Source of the DNA: Chitinophagales bacterium
GTDB taxonomy: Bacteria; Bacteroidota; Bacteroidia; Chitinophagales; JADIYW01
DNA: 64,000 nucleotides
Assembly (NCBI GenBank): GCA_023957235.1
Contig: JAMLHI010000004.1
Coordinates: 263,422 to 327,421 of the forward strand
Direction of reading: 5' to 3'
This document shows, one piece after another, positions 1-8,217 of this stretch (position 1 is the stretch's first letter; each line of letters opens with the position of its first letter). Under the pieces are notes generated by a model that made no database searches, was not told the DNA's origin, and saw only the letters and a program-made list of their open reading frames with translations. The translations under genes and the position numbers were made by a program.

Positions 1-1
1 T

Positions 2-1672
2 AGTGTTACATTGACTGTAAATGGTGGAGTTTTAGGTTCGGGTGCATTGTGGGTATTGTATGATGCCAATCCAGTTCCTACTCCTGGTACACCTGTTGCA
101 AGTGATACTTCTGGAGTATTTAATGTATCTCCAAGTGTTTCTACTACTTATTATGCTAGATTTGAGGGTGGAATTGCTCCATGTAATACTGCTGCTGGAA
201 CAGTAGTTACAGTTACAGTTATAGTCAATGGTGCCTCAACTGCTCCTTCATCTGCTAGTTCATCTTCAATGACACCTTGTTATGATGAATTAATTACATT
301 GACTCAAGTTGGAGGAGTGTTGAACAATCCATCTGCATACTTTGAGTGGGCTACTGATAATGGCTTCTCTAATGTGATTGACACTAGCTACGGTAATTCT
401 ATTCAGGTGAATATTAATCGTCCTACGGAATACTTTGTTAGAATTGTGAATCCTGATTGTGGTAATTCAGCTAGTGCTAGTGTTAATATCACATGGGTTC
501 AGGCAGCTGATACTGTATTTGGTACTTCATTAGTTACTGCTTCTTATACATCATCAGTATGTTCAGTTAATGATAATGAATGGCATTATTTTGTTGACAA
601 TTCTGGTAATGTGATTGCTGCAATCAATAGTAATGGCCAAGATTTAGGTGATGTTGACTTCGGTGTGACATTAGGTAGCAACGGTCCATTTATCAATAAT
701 AACAATCCTTTATGTAGCTTTGGAGAGTATCATGTTTCTAGGGTTTATTCTTTCGCTTCTGAAAACAAAGCATCTAGTTATATTAGTTTTAGAATTTATG
801 CTACTGATGCTGAATATTCTGCCTTTAAAACGATTGTAAAAGCTATGAATCAAGGTTATGTTAATTGTTATGGCACTACCGATGTTTGGGATGATTTGCA
901 AGTATCTGCTTTTGCTGGCTATAATAATGGAGCTACTGGTGTAGGTATTACAAGTTTGGCTTATGGAACTGGAGTTAATTCTTCACACCAATATGAGTTT
1001 AATTTGACTCCTGATTATGGTGGAGCTCCTAGAATTGGTTTTGCTGGTAGAGCACCTAATAATGACTATGCTTATGATATTTATCTTCATGCAAGTGGTG
1101 GACAAAGTGCTATATTGCCTGTTGAGTTGACTAGCTTTACTGCTACTAAAGTTACTGAGGGTGTTCAATTGAACTGGAGTACTGCTTCTGAGTTGAATAA
1201 TGATAGATTTGAAGTCTTGAGATCTGTTGATGGAGTCAACTTTACTACTATTGGTTATGTTTCTGGTAGTGGAAATAGTAATACTCCGCAATACTATGAC
1301 TTCCTTGATACAGATGTAACAAGTGGTATTTACTATTATCAATTGAGACAAGTTGATTTTGATGGTTCAGCTGAATTATCTAAAGTGATTAGTATTGAGA
1401 TTGCTGGTGCTTCTAGATTGAGCGTTGGTAACTTCTTCCCTAACCCTGCTGTTAGAATGTCGTCTGTTATTGTCAATTCACCACTTGATGGTCAAGTTGA
1501 ATTTACATTGTTCAGTATTGATGGTAAAGAAGTGATGAGTAGAATTTATCCAATCGGAAAAGGTGAAAACAGAATTGATGTTGATATCAATAATGTTCCT
1601 ACTGGTTCTTATATTGGTCTATTCCAAACTAACGGTGAAGTAGTCAACCGCAAATTGATTATTCAACAATAA
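2..1672 (+). CDS. T9SS-secreted surface protein, 3' part (5' end outside window)
   Basis: The reading frame is open from the first bases, so the start lies upstream of the window. The visible ~557 residues contain Ser/Thr/Asn/Gly-rich Ig-like beta segments. A module starting with LPVELTSFTATKVTEGVQLN and continuing STASELNNDRFEVLRS and YYYQLRQVDFDG follows, a fibronectin-like domain common just before T9SS signals. The last ~75 residues are a type A sorting domain: NFFPNPA, a GKEVMSR strand, a PTGSYIGLF strand and the terminal RKLIIQQ. Proteins with this tail cross the outer membrane through the type IX system and are attached to the surface or released. The same LPVEL module recurs at the end of the large broken adhesin at 26.9-35.2 kb. 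The ligand or function cannot be read from the sequence. A strong terminator follows. Confidence 0.9.
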   Translation, partial: SVTLTVNGGVLGSGALWVLYDANPVPTPGTPVASDTSGVFNVSPSVSTTYYARFEGGIAPCNTAAGTVVTVTVIVNGASTAPSSASSSSMTPCYDELITLTQVGGVLNNPSAYFEWATDNGFSNVIDTSYGNSIQVNINRPTEYFVRIVNPDCGNSASASVNITWVQAADTVFGTSLVTASYTSSVCSVNDNEWHYFVDNSGNVIAAINSNGQDLGDVDFGVTLGSNGPFINNNNPLCSFGEYHVSRVYSFASENKASSYISFRIYATDAEYSAFKTIVKAMNQGYVNCYGTTDVWDDLQVSAFAGYNNGATGVGITSLAYGTGVNSSHQYEFNLTPDYGGAPRIGFAGRAPNNDYAYDIYLHASGGQSAILPVELTSFTATKVTEGVQLNWSTASELNNDRFEVLRSVDGVNFTTIGYVSGSGNSNTPQYYDFLDTDVTSGIYYYQLRQVDFDGSAELSKVISIEIAGASRLSVGNFFPNPAVRMSSVIVNSPLDGQVEFTLFSIDGKEVMSRIYPIGKGENRIDVDINNVPTGSYIGLFQTNGEVVNRKLIIQQ

Positions 1673-1690
1673 ACATTTTAATCATTTTTA

Positions 1691-1730
1691 AAAATAATAA
1701 GGGGTGCCGAATGGTGCCCCTTATTATTTT
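1691..1730 (+). terminator. Rho-independent terminator after the T9SS gene
   Basis: The arms AAAATAATAAGGGGTGCC and GGTGCCCCTTATTATTTT form an 18-bp stem with two G-U pairs and a GAAT loop. The A-rich/T-rich outer arms let it work in both directions. Confidence 0.9.
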
Positions 1731-1848
1731 ACAATAATCAACAAAATATCTTTGATGATTTTTTTAGGCTGTTGAATACTTGGTTTTTAAAGTCGTTACT
1801 ACTCATTCTTGGATTGTTCCTGTTAGTGGCTATTTTTTTATGTAATAT

Positions 1849-1856
1849 TAGGTTTG
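1849..1856 (+). promoter_or_regulatory. Putative -7 promoter box (TAnnTTTG)
   Basis: TAGGTTTG matches the Bacteroidota -7 consensus exactly. It lies 5 nt before a TTG codon at 1862 and 50 nt before the ATG at 1907. No convincing -33 TTG element was found at the usual spacing. Confidence 0.4.
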
Positions 1857-1906
1857 TATAATTGCGTGAAGATTTTTGTATATTTAATTCTACTCTATTA
1901 AATCAG

Positions 1907-2848
1907 ATGACTAGGAAGGAAGTTTATCGTCATTTTTGTACAGAACATAATGTTCCTATTTATCTTCATTCAGATTGGCTAGATACAGTTGTTCAGGGTT
2001 CCGAAGATTGGGATGTTTTTTTTTCATTTGATAAAAGTGGAAGGATTCAAGCTTATTTCCCTTTTGTTTTTAAAAGGCAAGGTTTTTGGAATAAGATAAC
2101 AATGCCTCTGTTTACACCTTATATGGGACCAAGAATATTGTATCCTGATGGGCTGACTGAATATGAGAAGCGAAGCCTTGAAATTCAAATTTTAGAAGGG
2201 CTAATTTCAGAGCTAAAAGGCTTTGATGATATTAGAATTAAATGGGATCGAGCTTATGATAATGCTTTGCCTTTTTATTGGCAATCCTTTCGAATAGAAA
2301 TTTCTTATACTTATTGCATTAACAATACTTCTGATTTGAATGAATTATTTAATCAGTTTAAAAAGAGTATTCAAAGACAAATTCATAAAGCGAGTTCCCA
2401 ATTGATAATAAAGGAAAATACTGAAATTGACAATGTATTGGATATGTTGGAGAAGAGTTTGGGATACCGAGTCAACCATTCTTTAATGCGAAAACTTCAT
2501 GAGCTTGTTAAGCGATACAATCGATATCATATTTTAGAAGCTATTGATAGCAAAGGTAAAGTGATAGGTGCGATTTATCTTGTATTTGATCAACATGAAT
2601 TATTGTATTTGTATGGAGGATATGACGATAAATACAATAATAGTGGAGCTATGCCACTTTTATTTTGGCAGGCCCTTCAATTGGCTCATCAAAAATCATT
2701 GACTTTTAACTTTGAAGGCAGTATGTTGAAAGGAGTAGAAAGATTTTTCAGGAGCTTTGGGGGTCAATTAAGTCCTGTTTATAGTTTAAAAAGAATTAAG
2801 TTTCCCTTTAATTTCATTGATTGGATGAGAAATAGGAAATATCCTTGA
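1907..2848 (+). CDS. FemAB/GNAT-like acyltransferase
   Basis: 313 residues from the ATG at 1907. A 15-residue longer form could start at TTG 1862, 5 nt after a promoter-like box. I prefer the ATG because relatives of this type begin with a short helix followed by an IPL/IPIYLHSDWLD-like segment, seen here as VPIYLHSDWLDTV. The body shows the paired GNAT-fold pattern of FemAB/BioF2-like proteins: KKSIQRQIHKASS in the first half and GKVIGAIYLVFDQHELLYLYGG with NFEGSMLKGVERFFRSFGG near the end. Such enzymes transfer acyl or aminoacyl groups to cell-wall or glycan precursors. The substrate is not inferable. It stands alone between a terminator and a tRNA. Confidence 0.75.
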   Translation: MTRKEVYRHFCTEHNVPIYLHSDWLDTVVQGSEDWDVFFSFDKSGRIQAYFPFVFKRQGFWNKITMPLFTPYMGPRILYPDGLTEYEKRSLEIQILEGLISELKGFDDIRIKWDRAYDNALPFYWQSFRIEISYTYCINNTSDLNELFNQFKKSIQRQIHKASSQLIIKENTEIDNVLDMLEKSLGYRVNHSLMRKLHELVKRYNRYHILEAIDSKGKVIGAIYLVFDQHELLYLYGGYDDKYNNSGAMPLLFWQALQLAHQKSLTFNFEGSMLKGVERFFRSFGGQLSPVYSLKRIKFPFNFIDWMRNRKYP

Positions 2849-2932
2849 TTTGATTTCTTTTATACTGAAATTAGAAAATCAATAATTTTTTAAAATTTGA
2901 CTTTAAAACCTTTCAATAAAAGAAAATCTTAT

Positions 2933-2940
2933 TATCTTTG
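2933..2940 (+). promoter_or_regulatory. -7 promoter box for tRNA-Arg
   Basis: TATCTTTG is an exact TAnnTTTG box ending 23 nt before the mature tRNA, which fits a short 5' leader. A TTTGAC lies at 2896-2901, too far upstream for the usual -33 spacing. Confidence 0.65.
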
Positions 2941-2963
2941 CACTCGCTATTGAAAAATGGATT

Positions 2964-3036
2964 GGCCGCGTAGCTCAGGGGATAGAGCAACTGCCTTCTA
3001 AGCAGTCGGTCGAACGTTCGATTCGTTCCGCGGTCA
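2964..3036 (+). tRNA. tRNA-Arg (anticodon UCU)
   Basis: A full cloverleaf can be drawn. The acceptor is GGCCGCG with CGCGGTC (one G-U). The D stem is GCTC/GAGC. The anticodon stem ACTGC/GCAGT carries loop CTTCTAA with anticodon TCT at 2997-2999. The T arm is GAACG-TTCGATT-CGTTC and the discriminator is A. CCA is not encoded. It reads AGA, the preferred Arg codon of an AT-rich genome. Confidence 0.97.
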
Positions 3037-3038
3037 CA

Positions 3039-3075
3039 AAAAGGGTTATGACACTTTTGTTATGACCCTTTTTTA
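3039..3075 (+). terminator. Terminator after tRNA-Arg
   Basis: AAAAGGGTTATGAC pairs with GTTATGACCCTTTT (two G-U pairs) around an ACTTTT loop, followed by a T run. Confidence 0.85.
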
Positions 3076-3097
3076 TTTGCCTAAATGCAACTGAAAT

Positions 3098-4270
3098 ATG
3101 TCATCAATATCTTATCTTTCACTTTTGATGTTTTGGTATTTTTTTGCGTGCGTATTGTTGACAATATTTTATGTTGTCATCATGTCTGTATATAATAGAA
3201 AATGGTTACAAACTCAAATCTACGATGTATCAAAAGATATTCAATTTCCGAGTATTTCTGTTATTATTCCTGTTCGTAATGAAGAAAAGCATATTGCAGC
3301 ATTGTTGAATGATTTGTTATTACAAGATTATCCATCGTCATTATTAGAAATCGTTGTTGTTGATGATCATTCAGAAGATCGTACTTTGGAAATTGTTAAT
3401 GGTTTTCTAAGTGAGAAGATACATTTAATTACTTTAAAGGATTATTTATTTCACGAGGAAATTCAATCTTCCTATAAGAAGAGAGCAATAGAAATAGGAA
3501 TTCAACAATCAAAGGGTGAATTGATCTTAACTACAGATGGAGATTGTCGAGTAGGAGAGAGATGGGTCAGTACGATGGTAAAAATTTATTCATTATCTAG
3601 TTCCAAATTGATTACGGGGGCTGTAGTTATGTCCAATACAGAAACATTGTTCAAAAAGTTTCAAGCTCTTGATTTTTTAGGTATGATGGGAATCACCGCT
3701 GCAATGTTGAAGTTGAAAATTTTTAATATGGCTAATGGTGCCAATCTATTGTATGAGAGAGAGGCGTTTAATGAAGTGGGTGGTTTCAGAGGGATAGATT
3801 ATCTGGCTTCTGGGGATGATATGCTTTTGATTTATAAAATAGCTAGAAAATATAATGGTGCAGTATCTTATGCCAAGCATCCAGATGCAGTTGTATATAC
3901 AGATACAATGGATACGATTGCGCAATTTTTAAATCAACGGTTTCGTTGGACAGCCAAATCAAAAGATTATCAGGACACTAGAATGACTTGGATATTGGGG
4001 GCTGTATTCTTTTTTGTCTTGAGTTTTGTTATTAATATTTGTCTTGCTTTTTATGATATCCACTTTTTATATATTTCTTTTTTTCAGTTGATGTTAAAGA
4101 TAATTGTAGATTTTAGACTATTGAAAAGTACTTCTTTATATTATCAAAGGGAAGATTTAATGCAATCATTTTTTTTTAGTCAGTTGATGCATATTTTATA
4201 CATAGTATTTGTTGGGAGTTTGGGCAATTTGCTAAGATTTGAGTGGAAAGGTAGGCGACATTTCAAATAA
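3098..4270 (+). CDS. Membrane-bound family 2 glycosyltransferase
   Basis: 390 residues. It has an N-terminal membrane helix (about 5-30), then a GT-A domain: ISVIIPVRNEEKHIAALL opens the nucleotide-binding fold, EIVVVDDHSEDRT follows, LTTDGDCRV holds the metal-binding DxD-like element, and SGDDMLLIYKI plus NQRFRWTAKSKDY correspond to the catalytic ED-like and Q(Q/R)xRW-like motifs of processive or lipid-linked glycosyltransferases. Two or three hydrophobic segments close the protein (about 300-385). It probably transfers sugar to a lipid or polysaccharide at the inner membrane. It meets the LptF/G permease gene tail to tail with 2 bp between, and is similar in layout to the glycosyltransferase at 6528. 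Acceptor unknown. Confidence 0.85.
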   Translation: MSSISYLSLLMFWYFFACVLLTIFYVVIMSVYNRKWLQTQIYDVSKDIQFPSISVIIPVRNEEKHIAALLNDLLLQDYPSSLLEIVVVDDHSEDRTLEIVNGFLSEKIHLITLKDYLFHEEIQSSYKKRAIEIGIQQSKGELILTTDGDCRVGERWVSTMVKIYSLSSSKLITGAVVMSNTETLFKKFQALDFLGMMGITAAMLKLKIFNMANGANLLYEREAFNEVGGFRGIDYLASGDDMLLIYKIARKYNGAVSYAKHPDAVVYTDTMDTIAQFLNQRFRWTAKSKDYQDTRMTWILGAVFFFVLSFVINICLAFYDIHFLYISFFQLMLKIIVDFRLLKSTSLYYQREDLMQSFFFSQLMHILYIVFVGSLGNLLRFEWKGRRHFK

Positions 4271-4272
4271 AA

Positions 4273-5352
4273 TTATTTCGGTGCTTTCCACAAAAGCAAC
4301 AAAGCAATCACGGAGAACGAAATATTGGGAATCCATGCTCCCCATTGGGGTTGCAAATTGCCCATAGTAGAAAATACGGATGAAAATTGTTGAATCATGA
4401 TGTATATACTACTGAGCGCCAATCCTACTACGATGTATATGCCCATGCCATTTCGTCTTTTTCTTGTAGTAATAGAATAGGCTATGATTGTAAGAATAAT
4501 TGTACTGATGGGTACGGCTGTTCTTTTATATTTTTCTATTTCGTAAAATTCAAGATTTTCAGCACCTTTTGCTTTCTGTTTGACAATAAACCTTTCAAGC
4601 TCAGGAGTGGTCATAGATTCCTTGATGTTTATTTGTACTAAAAAATCTGCTGGTTTAAATCCCCAATTGAAATTTTTAACTTCATGTTTTTCAATTTTAC
4701 TTTCCAATTCATTATAAATGGTTCTTTCTATAATATTTTCAAATTTCCAGTTGTTTTGAATAGAATCCCAGACTATTCTGTCTGCAGAAGCTTTATATTT
4801 CATTATTCTGCCTTCGAAAACTTCAAGTGTAAATTTATATCCTGTTTTTTGAATATTATTCCAAGATTGGGCATAGACTAAGGTGTCCTTCTTGAATTGA
4901 AAATGTACATTGTCTTTGTATTGTTCAGTACTACTAGATGTGTATTTATCTTTAAACTCAAAAAATTTTTTATTTGAATTGGGTAGCCAATAATGATTGG
5001 CCATTAAAAATAATCCCGTCAAAAGAAAGGAAGAGATTAAATAAGGAACTATCAGTCTATAAAAGTTGACTCTACCAGCAAGCATGGCGATAATTTCAGA
5101 ATCATCAGTGAGTTTGGAGGTGAAATAGATGACCGAAATAAAAACAAATATGGGGGCCAACATCATCACTATCCATGGAATAAAATGGATATAGTACTCA
5201 TTAATGATTGTCCATAAGCTCAACTGATTGCTAATAAAATCTTCAATATTTTCTGTGATATCAATGATGACTGCAATAGAAGTCAATAACAGTAGCATGA
5301 AACTAAAGGTTCCTAAATATTTTTTTATGATATAACGGTCTAATAGTTTCAT
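4273..5352 (-). CDS. LptF/LptG family LPS-export permease
   Basis: 359 residues. The N-terminus MKLLDRYIIKKYLGTF is the classic opening of YjgP/YjgQ permeases, whose first helix enters the membrane right after a short amphipathic segment. Hydrophobic helices are visible at about 12-34, 55-78, 100-118, 280-300, 305-325 and 330-357. A ~150-residue soluble periplasmic domain (jellyroll in known LptF/G structures) lies between helices 3 and 4. With LptB it would form the ABC transporter that extracts LPS from the inner membrane. Its start codon directly abuts the tgt stop, so the two form an operon. The sequence does not separate LptF from LptG. Confidence 0.88.
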   Translation of the reverse strand: MKLLDRYIIKKYLGTFSFMLLLLTSIAVIIDITENIEDFISNQLSLWTIINEYYIHFIPWIVMMLAPIFVFISVIYFTSKLTDDSEIIAMLAGRVNFYRLIVPYLISSFLLTGLFLMANHYWLPNSNKKFFEFKDKYTSSSTEQYKDNVHFQFKKDTLVYAQSWNNIQKTGYKFTLEVFEGRIMKYKASADRIVWDSIQNNWKFENIIERTIYNELESKIEKHEVKNFNWGFKPADFLVQINIKESMTTPELERFIVKQKAKGAENLEFYEIEKYKRTAVPISTIILTIIAYSITTRKRRNGMGIYIVVGLALSSIYIMIQQFSSVFSTMGNLQPQWGAWIPNISFSVIALLLLWKAPK

Positions 5353-6483
5353 CTATAGCCTTTGTGCTAATTTGGGGACAAGTGAATTTTTCCATGAAAG
5401 AAAATCTCCTTCAATAATATGTTGACGAGCTTCTTTTACTAACCAAAGATAAAAAGACAGATTGTGAATACTTGCAATTTGATAAGCCAATAATTCATCG
5501 CTAATAAAAAGATGTCTGAGATAGGCCTTGCTGTGAGTCTGGCTGGTGATGGCTGGACAATTAATATCTATAGGGTTGAAATCTTCTTTCCATTTTGCAT
5601 TTTTTATATTGATAATGCCCTCTGCAGTAAATAATTGTCCATTTCTTGCATTTCTGGTAGGCATCACACAATCAAACATATCTACACCGAGAGCAATGCA
5701 TTCTAAAATATTGGCAGGAGTTCCTACACCCATTAAGTATCTAGGTTTGTCGTGAGGAAGAATTGCACACACTTCTTCTGTAATAGAATACATTTCATCA
5801 TTGGGTTCTCCAACTGAAAGTCCTCCAATGGCATTGGCGGGTCTATCACAAGATGCGATGAATTCTGCTGATTGTTTTCTCAAGTCTGAATAAGTACTCC
5901 CCTGTACTATGGGTAATAATGTCTGTTCGTATCCATACAAAGAATCAGTAGAGTCAAATCTTTCTATACATCTTTTGAGCCATCGGTGAGTACGTTCCAT
6001 TGATTTTTTTGCATAATTATAATCACAAGGATAAGGAGTACATTCGTCAAATGCCATGATGAAATCTCCTCCTATCACTCTTTGTATATCCATAGCATAT
6101 TCTGGTGTAAAAAGATGTCTGCTTCCGTCAATATGTGATTGGAAAGTTGCACCTTCTTCTGTGATTTTTCTTCGGTCGCTTAATGAATATACTTGAAAAC
6201 CTCCACTATCTGTGAGAATGGGTCGATTCCATGTGTTGAATTGGTGAAGACCTCCAGCTTTTTTTAGAATATCTAATCCAGGTCTTAAATAAAGATGGTA
6301 AGTATTGCCTAATATAATTTGAGCATTGATATCATTTTTTAGCTCATTAAAATGTACTGCTTTTACAGTCCCGACTGTTCCGACTGGCATAAAAATAGGA
6401 GTTTGTATCATTCCATGGTCTGTACTTATCTCTCCCGCACGTGCATGACTATTTTTATCTAAGTTTTGTATTTTGAAATTCAT
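5353..6483 (-). CDS. tgt: tRNA-guanine transglycosylase
   Basis: 376 residues, normal length for the bacterial enzyme that exchanges G34 of GUN-anticodon tRNAs for a queuosine precursor. Key motifs are present: TDSGGFQVYSL with Asp92 (general base), IGGLSVGEP at 219-227, and MFDCVMPTRNARNGQLF with Asp271 (nucleophile). The usual zinc motif CxCxxC before SRAYLRHL is not intact. Here it reads NCPAITSQTHSKAYLRHL, with Cys309 kept but Ala311 and Ser314 in place of the other cysteines; the histidine in SIHNL remains. This may be a Bacteroidota-wide trait. The enzyme is still expected to be active because both aspartates are kept. It is transcribed with the LptF/G permease gene directly downstream. 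Confidence 0.93.
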   Translation of the reverse strand: MNFKIQNLDKNSHARAGEISTDHGMIQTPIFMPVGTVGTVKAVHFNELKNDINAQIILGNTYHLYLRPGLDILKKAGGLHQFNTWNRPILTDSGGFQVYSLSDRRKITEEGATFQSHIDGSRHLFTPEYAMDIQRVIGGDFIMAFDECTPYPCDYNYAKKSMERTHRWLKRCIERFDSTDSLYGYEQTLLPIVQGSTYSDLRKQSAEFIASCDRPANAIGGLSVGEPNDEMYSITEEVCAILPHDKPRYLMGVGTPANILECIALGVDMFDCVMPTRNARNGQLFTAEGIINIKNAKWKEDFNPIDINCPAITSQTHSKAYLRHLFISDELLAYQIASIHNLSFYLWLVKEARQHIIEGDFLSWKNSLVPKLAQRL

Positions 6484-6527
6484 TTTACTCTATTACTTTT
6501 ATTTATCTTAGGGCGATAGGAAGTACC

Positions 6528-7631
6528 ATGAAAATAGAATATTTGTTTTACATAGCTGTTGGGATACAGATTCTGTTTTATAATATCCTATTTATGAGGA
6601 TGCTTTTTCTCAAACCGAGAGTAAAAGTAAATAATATTCAGCATTTACCGATTTCAGTTGTAATCTGTGCTCATAATGAAGAAGAAAATTTAAAATCCTA
6701 CTTGCAACAGATATTAGAACAAGAATATCCTGATTTTGAGGTGCTTGTAGTAAATGATGGCTCAACTGATGGTACTTTGGAAGTATTGAATTCTTTAGCC
6801 AAAAAATATTCTCATTTGAAGATTATTTCAATTCAAGCTGAAGATAAAATAGGCTCAGGGAAAAAGAGAGCTTTAGATTTAGGAATCAGAAGTTCAAAAA
6901 ATCCTTATTTGCTTCTTACAGATGCAGACTGTTCCCCAGAAAGTAAATACTGGATAAAAAATATGTCCAATTATTTTAGTGAAGAACATCAAATAATTTT
7001 GGGCATTGCCCCTTATCGTCATCAAGGTACTTTCTTGCATGATATAGTAAGGTATGAAACACTAATTACACTCATTCAATATGTAAGTTATGCTTTGTGG
7101 AAAATTCCTTATATGGGAGTGGGGCGTAATATTGCTTATTCAAAAAAATTGTATAACGTAGTAGGAGGAATGTCTTCTCATATTGAAATGATTTCGGGAG
7201 ATGATGATTTATTTGTACAAGAAGCAGTAAAATATACACAGGTTGCTATATGTATGGAGAAGTCAACCTATATGTATAGTCAAGCACCAGCTACTTGGAA
7301 GCAATGGTGGAAGCAAAAGACGAGGCATTATACGACTGGAGGGATGTATAGTTGGCCACATCAGTTTCTTTTAGGTATATTTATTTTGACCAAGATATCA
7401 GTATATGTATTGATAATATATTATTTATTTTCAAATGGGGTAAACTACCTCCTTACATTGGTTTTTCTTGTATTTTTAAGTATGATGAGTATAATTGTTT
7501 ATCAAATTAGTCGCAAATATTCATTGGAATTAAAAAGTTACCAAGTATTATATCTAGATTTAATATTTGTTATATCAATGATACTTCAAGGAATACACGC
7601 CAAAGTGATTAAGCGTAAAGACTGGAAATGA
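6528..7631 (+). CDS. Membrane family 2 glycosyltransferase
   Basis: 367 residues. An N-terminal helix (about 3-24) precedes a GT-A domain: ISVVICAHNEEENLKSYL, EVLVVNDGSTDGT, LTDADCSPES for the metal-binding aspartates, SGDDDLFVQEA for the catalytic region and WWKQKTRHYTTGG in place of the usual QxxRW. C-terminal hydrophobic helices lie at about 285-335 and 340-360. It resembles the glycosyltransferase at 3098 but the two are clearly diverged. The stop overlaps the ATG of the downstream sigma factor (ATGA), so translation of the two is probably coupled. Substrate and product are not identifiable. Confidence 0.85.
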   Translation: MKIEYLFYIAVGIQILFYNILFMRMLFLKPRVKVNNIQHLPISVVICAHNEEENLKSYLQQILEQEYPDFEVLVVNDGSTDGTLEVLNSLAKKYSHLKIISIQAEDKIGSGKKRALDLGIRSSKNPYLLLTDADCSPESKYWIKNMSNYFSEEHQIILGIAPYRHQGTFLHDIVRYETLITLIQYVSYALWKIPYMGVGRNIAYSKKLYNVVGGMSSHIEMISGDDDLFVQEAVKYTQVAICMEKSTYMYSQAPATWKQWWKQKTRHYTTGGMYSWPHQFLLGIFILTKISVYVLIIYYLFSNGVNYLLTLVFLVFLSMMSIIVYQISRKYSLELKSYQVLYLDLIFVISMILQGIHAKVIKRKDWK

Positions 7632-8215
7632 GAAGTAAATTAGAAGATATGGATTTGATTGCTCAAGCTATTGAAGGCAATCAATCTGCTTATACTGAAT
7701 TATTAAATCGGTATAAGAAATCTGTTTATTTTCTAATTTTCAGGATAGTAAAGAACAATGAAGATGCAGAAGATTTGACATATATTACTTTTGCAAAAGC
7801 ATTTAAGAATATTGAAAAATATATACCTACACATGGATTTTCTACTTGGTTGTTTAGGATTGCCTCAAATGCTTCGATTGATTATTTAAGAAAAAATACA
7901 ATTGATACGGTAGGAATTTCTTCAAGTTATGAAAATGAAGTTGGAGAGGTATTCTTAGATAATAAAATTGTAGCTTCGGCTCCAAATCCTGAAGAACGCT
8001 TTATTCGAGAGCAGAGGTTGAAATTTGTACAACAAATTGTCCAGCATTTGGATAGTGATTTTGAGAAAGTGATTAGATTAAGATTTTTTGAAGAGTATTC
8101 TTATGAAGAAATAGCTAATGAGTTAAATATTCCAATAGGAACAGTGAAAGTGCAGATATTTCGAGCAAAAAAACTATTGCAATCTATACTGAAGGATAAT
8201 ATAGAAAGAATATAA
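7628..8215 (+). CDS. ECF-type RNA polymerase sigma factor
   Basis: 195 residues. The region-2 helix is present (YKKSVYFLIFRIVKNNEDAE, then DLTYITFAKAFKNI and the FSTWLFRIASNASIDYLRK core), followed by a linker and region 4 with YEEIANELNIPIGTVKVQIF, the helix-turn-helix that reads the -35-like element. The length is normal for a group 4 sigma. No anti-sigma gene lies next to it. Upstream is a glycosyltransferase overlapping by 4 bp, and 2 nt downstream begins an outer-membrane barrel gene, so the three look co-transcribed. Envelope-stress control of the cluster is possible but inferred. Confidence 0.92.
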   Translation: MRSKLEDMDLIAQAIEGNQSAYTELLNRYKKSVYFLIFRIVKNNEDAEDLTYITFAKAFKNIEKYIPTHGFSTWLFRIASNASIDYLRKNTIDTVGISSSYENEVGEVFLDNKIVASAPNPEERFIREQRLKFVQQIVQHLDSDFEKVIRLRFFEEYSYEEIANELNIPIGTVKVQIFRAKKLLQSILKDNIERI

Positions 8216-8217
8216 TT

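Noticed and set aside
983..1351. 122-codon minus-strand frame in the first T9SS gene
   Set aside because: It is antisense to the sorting-module coding region, low in complexity and without a promoter or family match.
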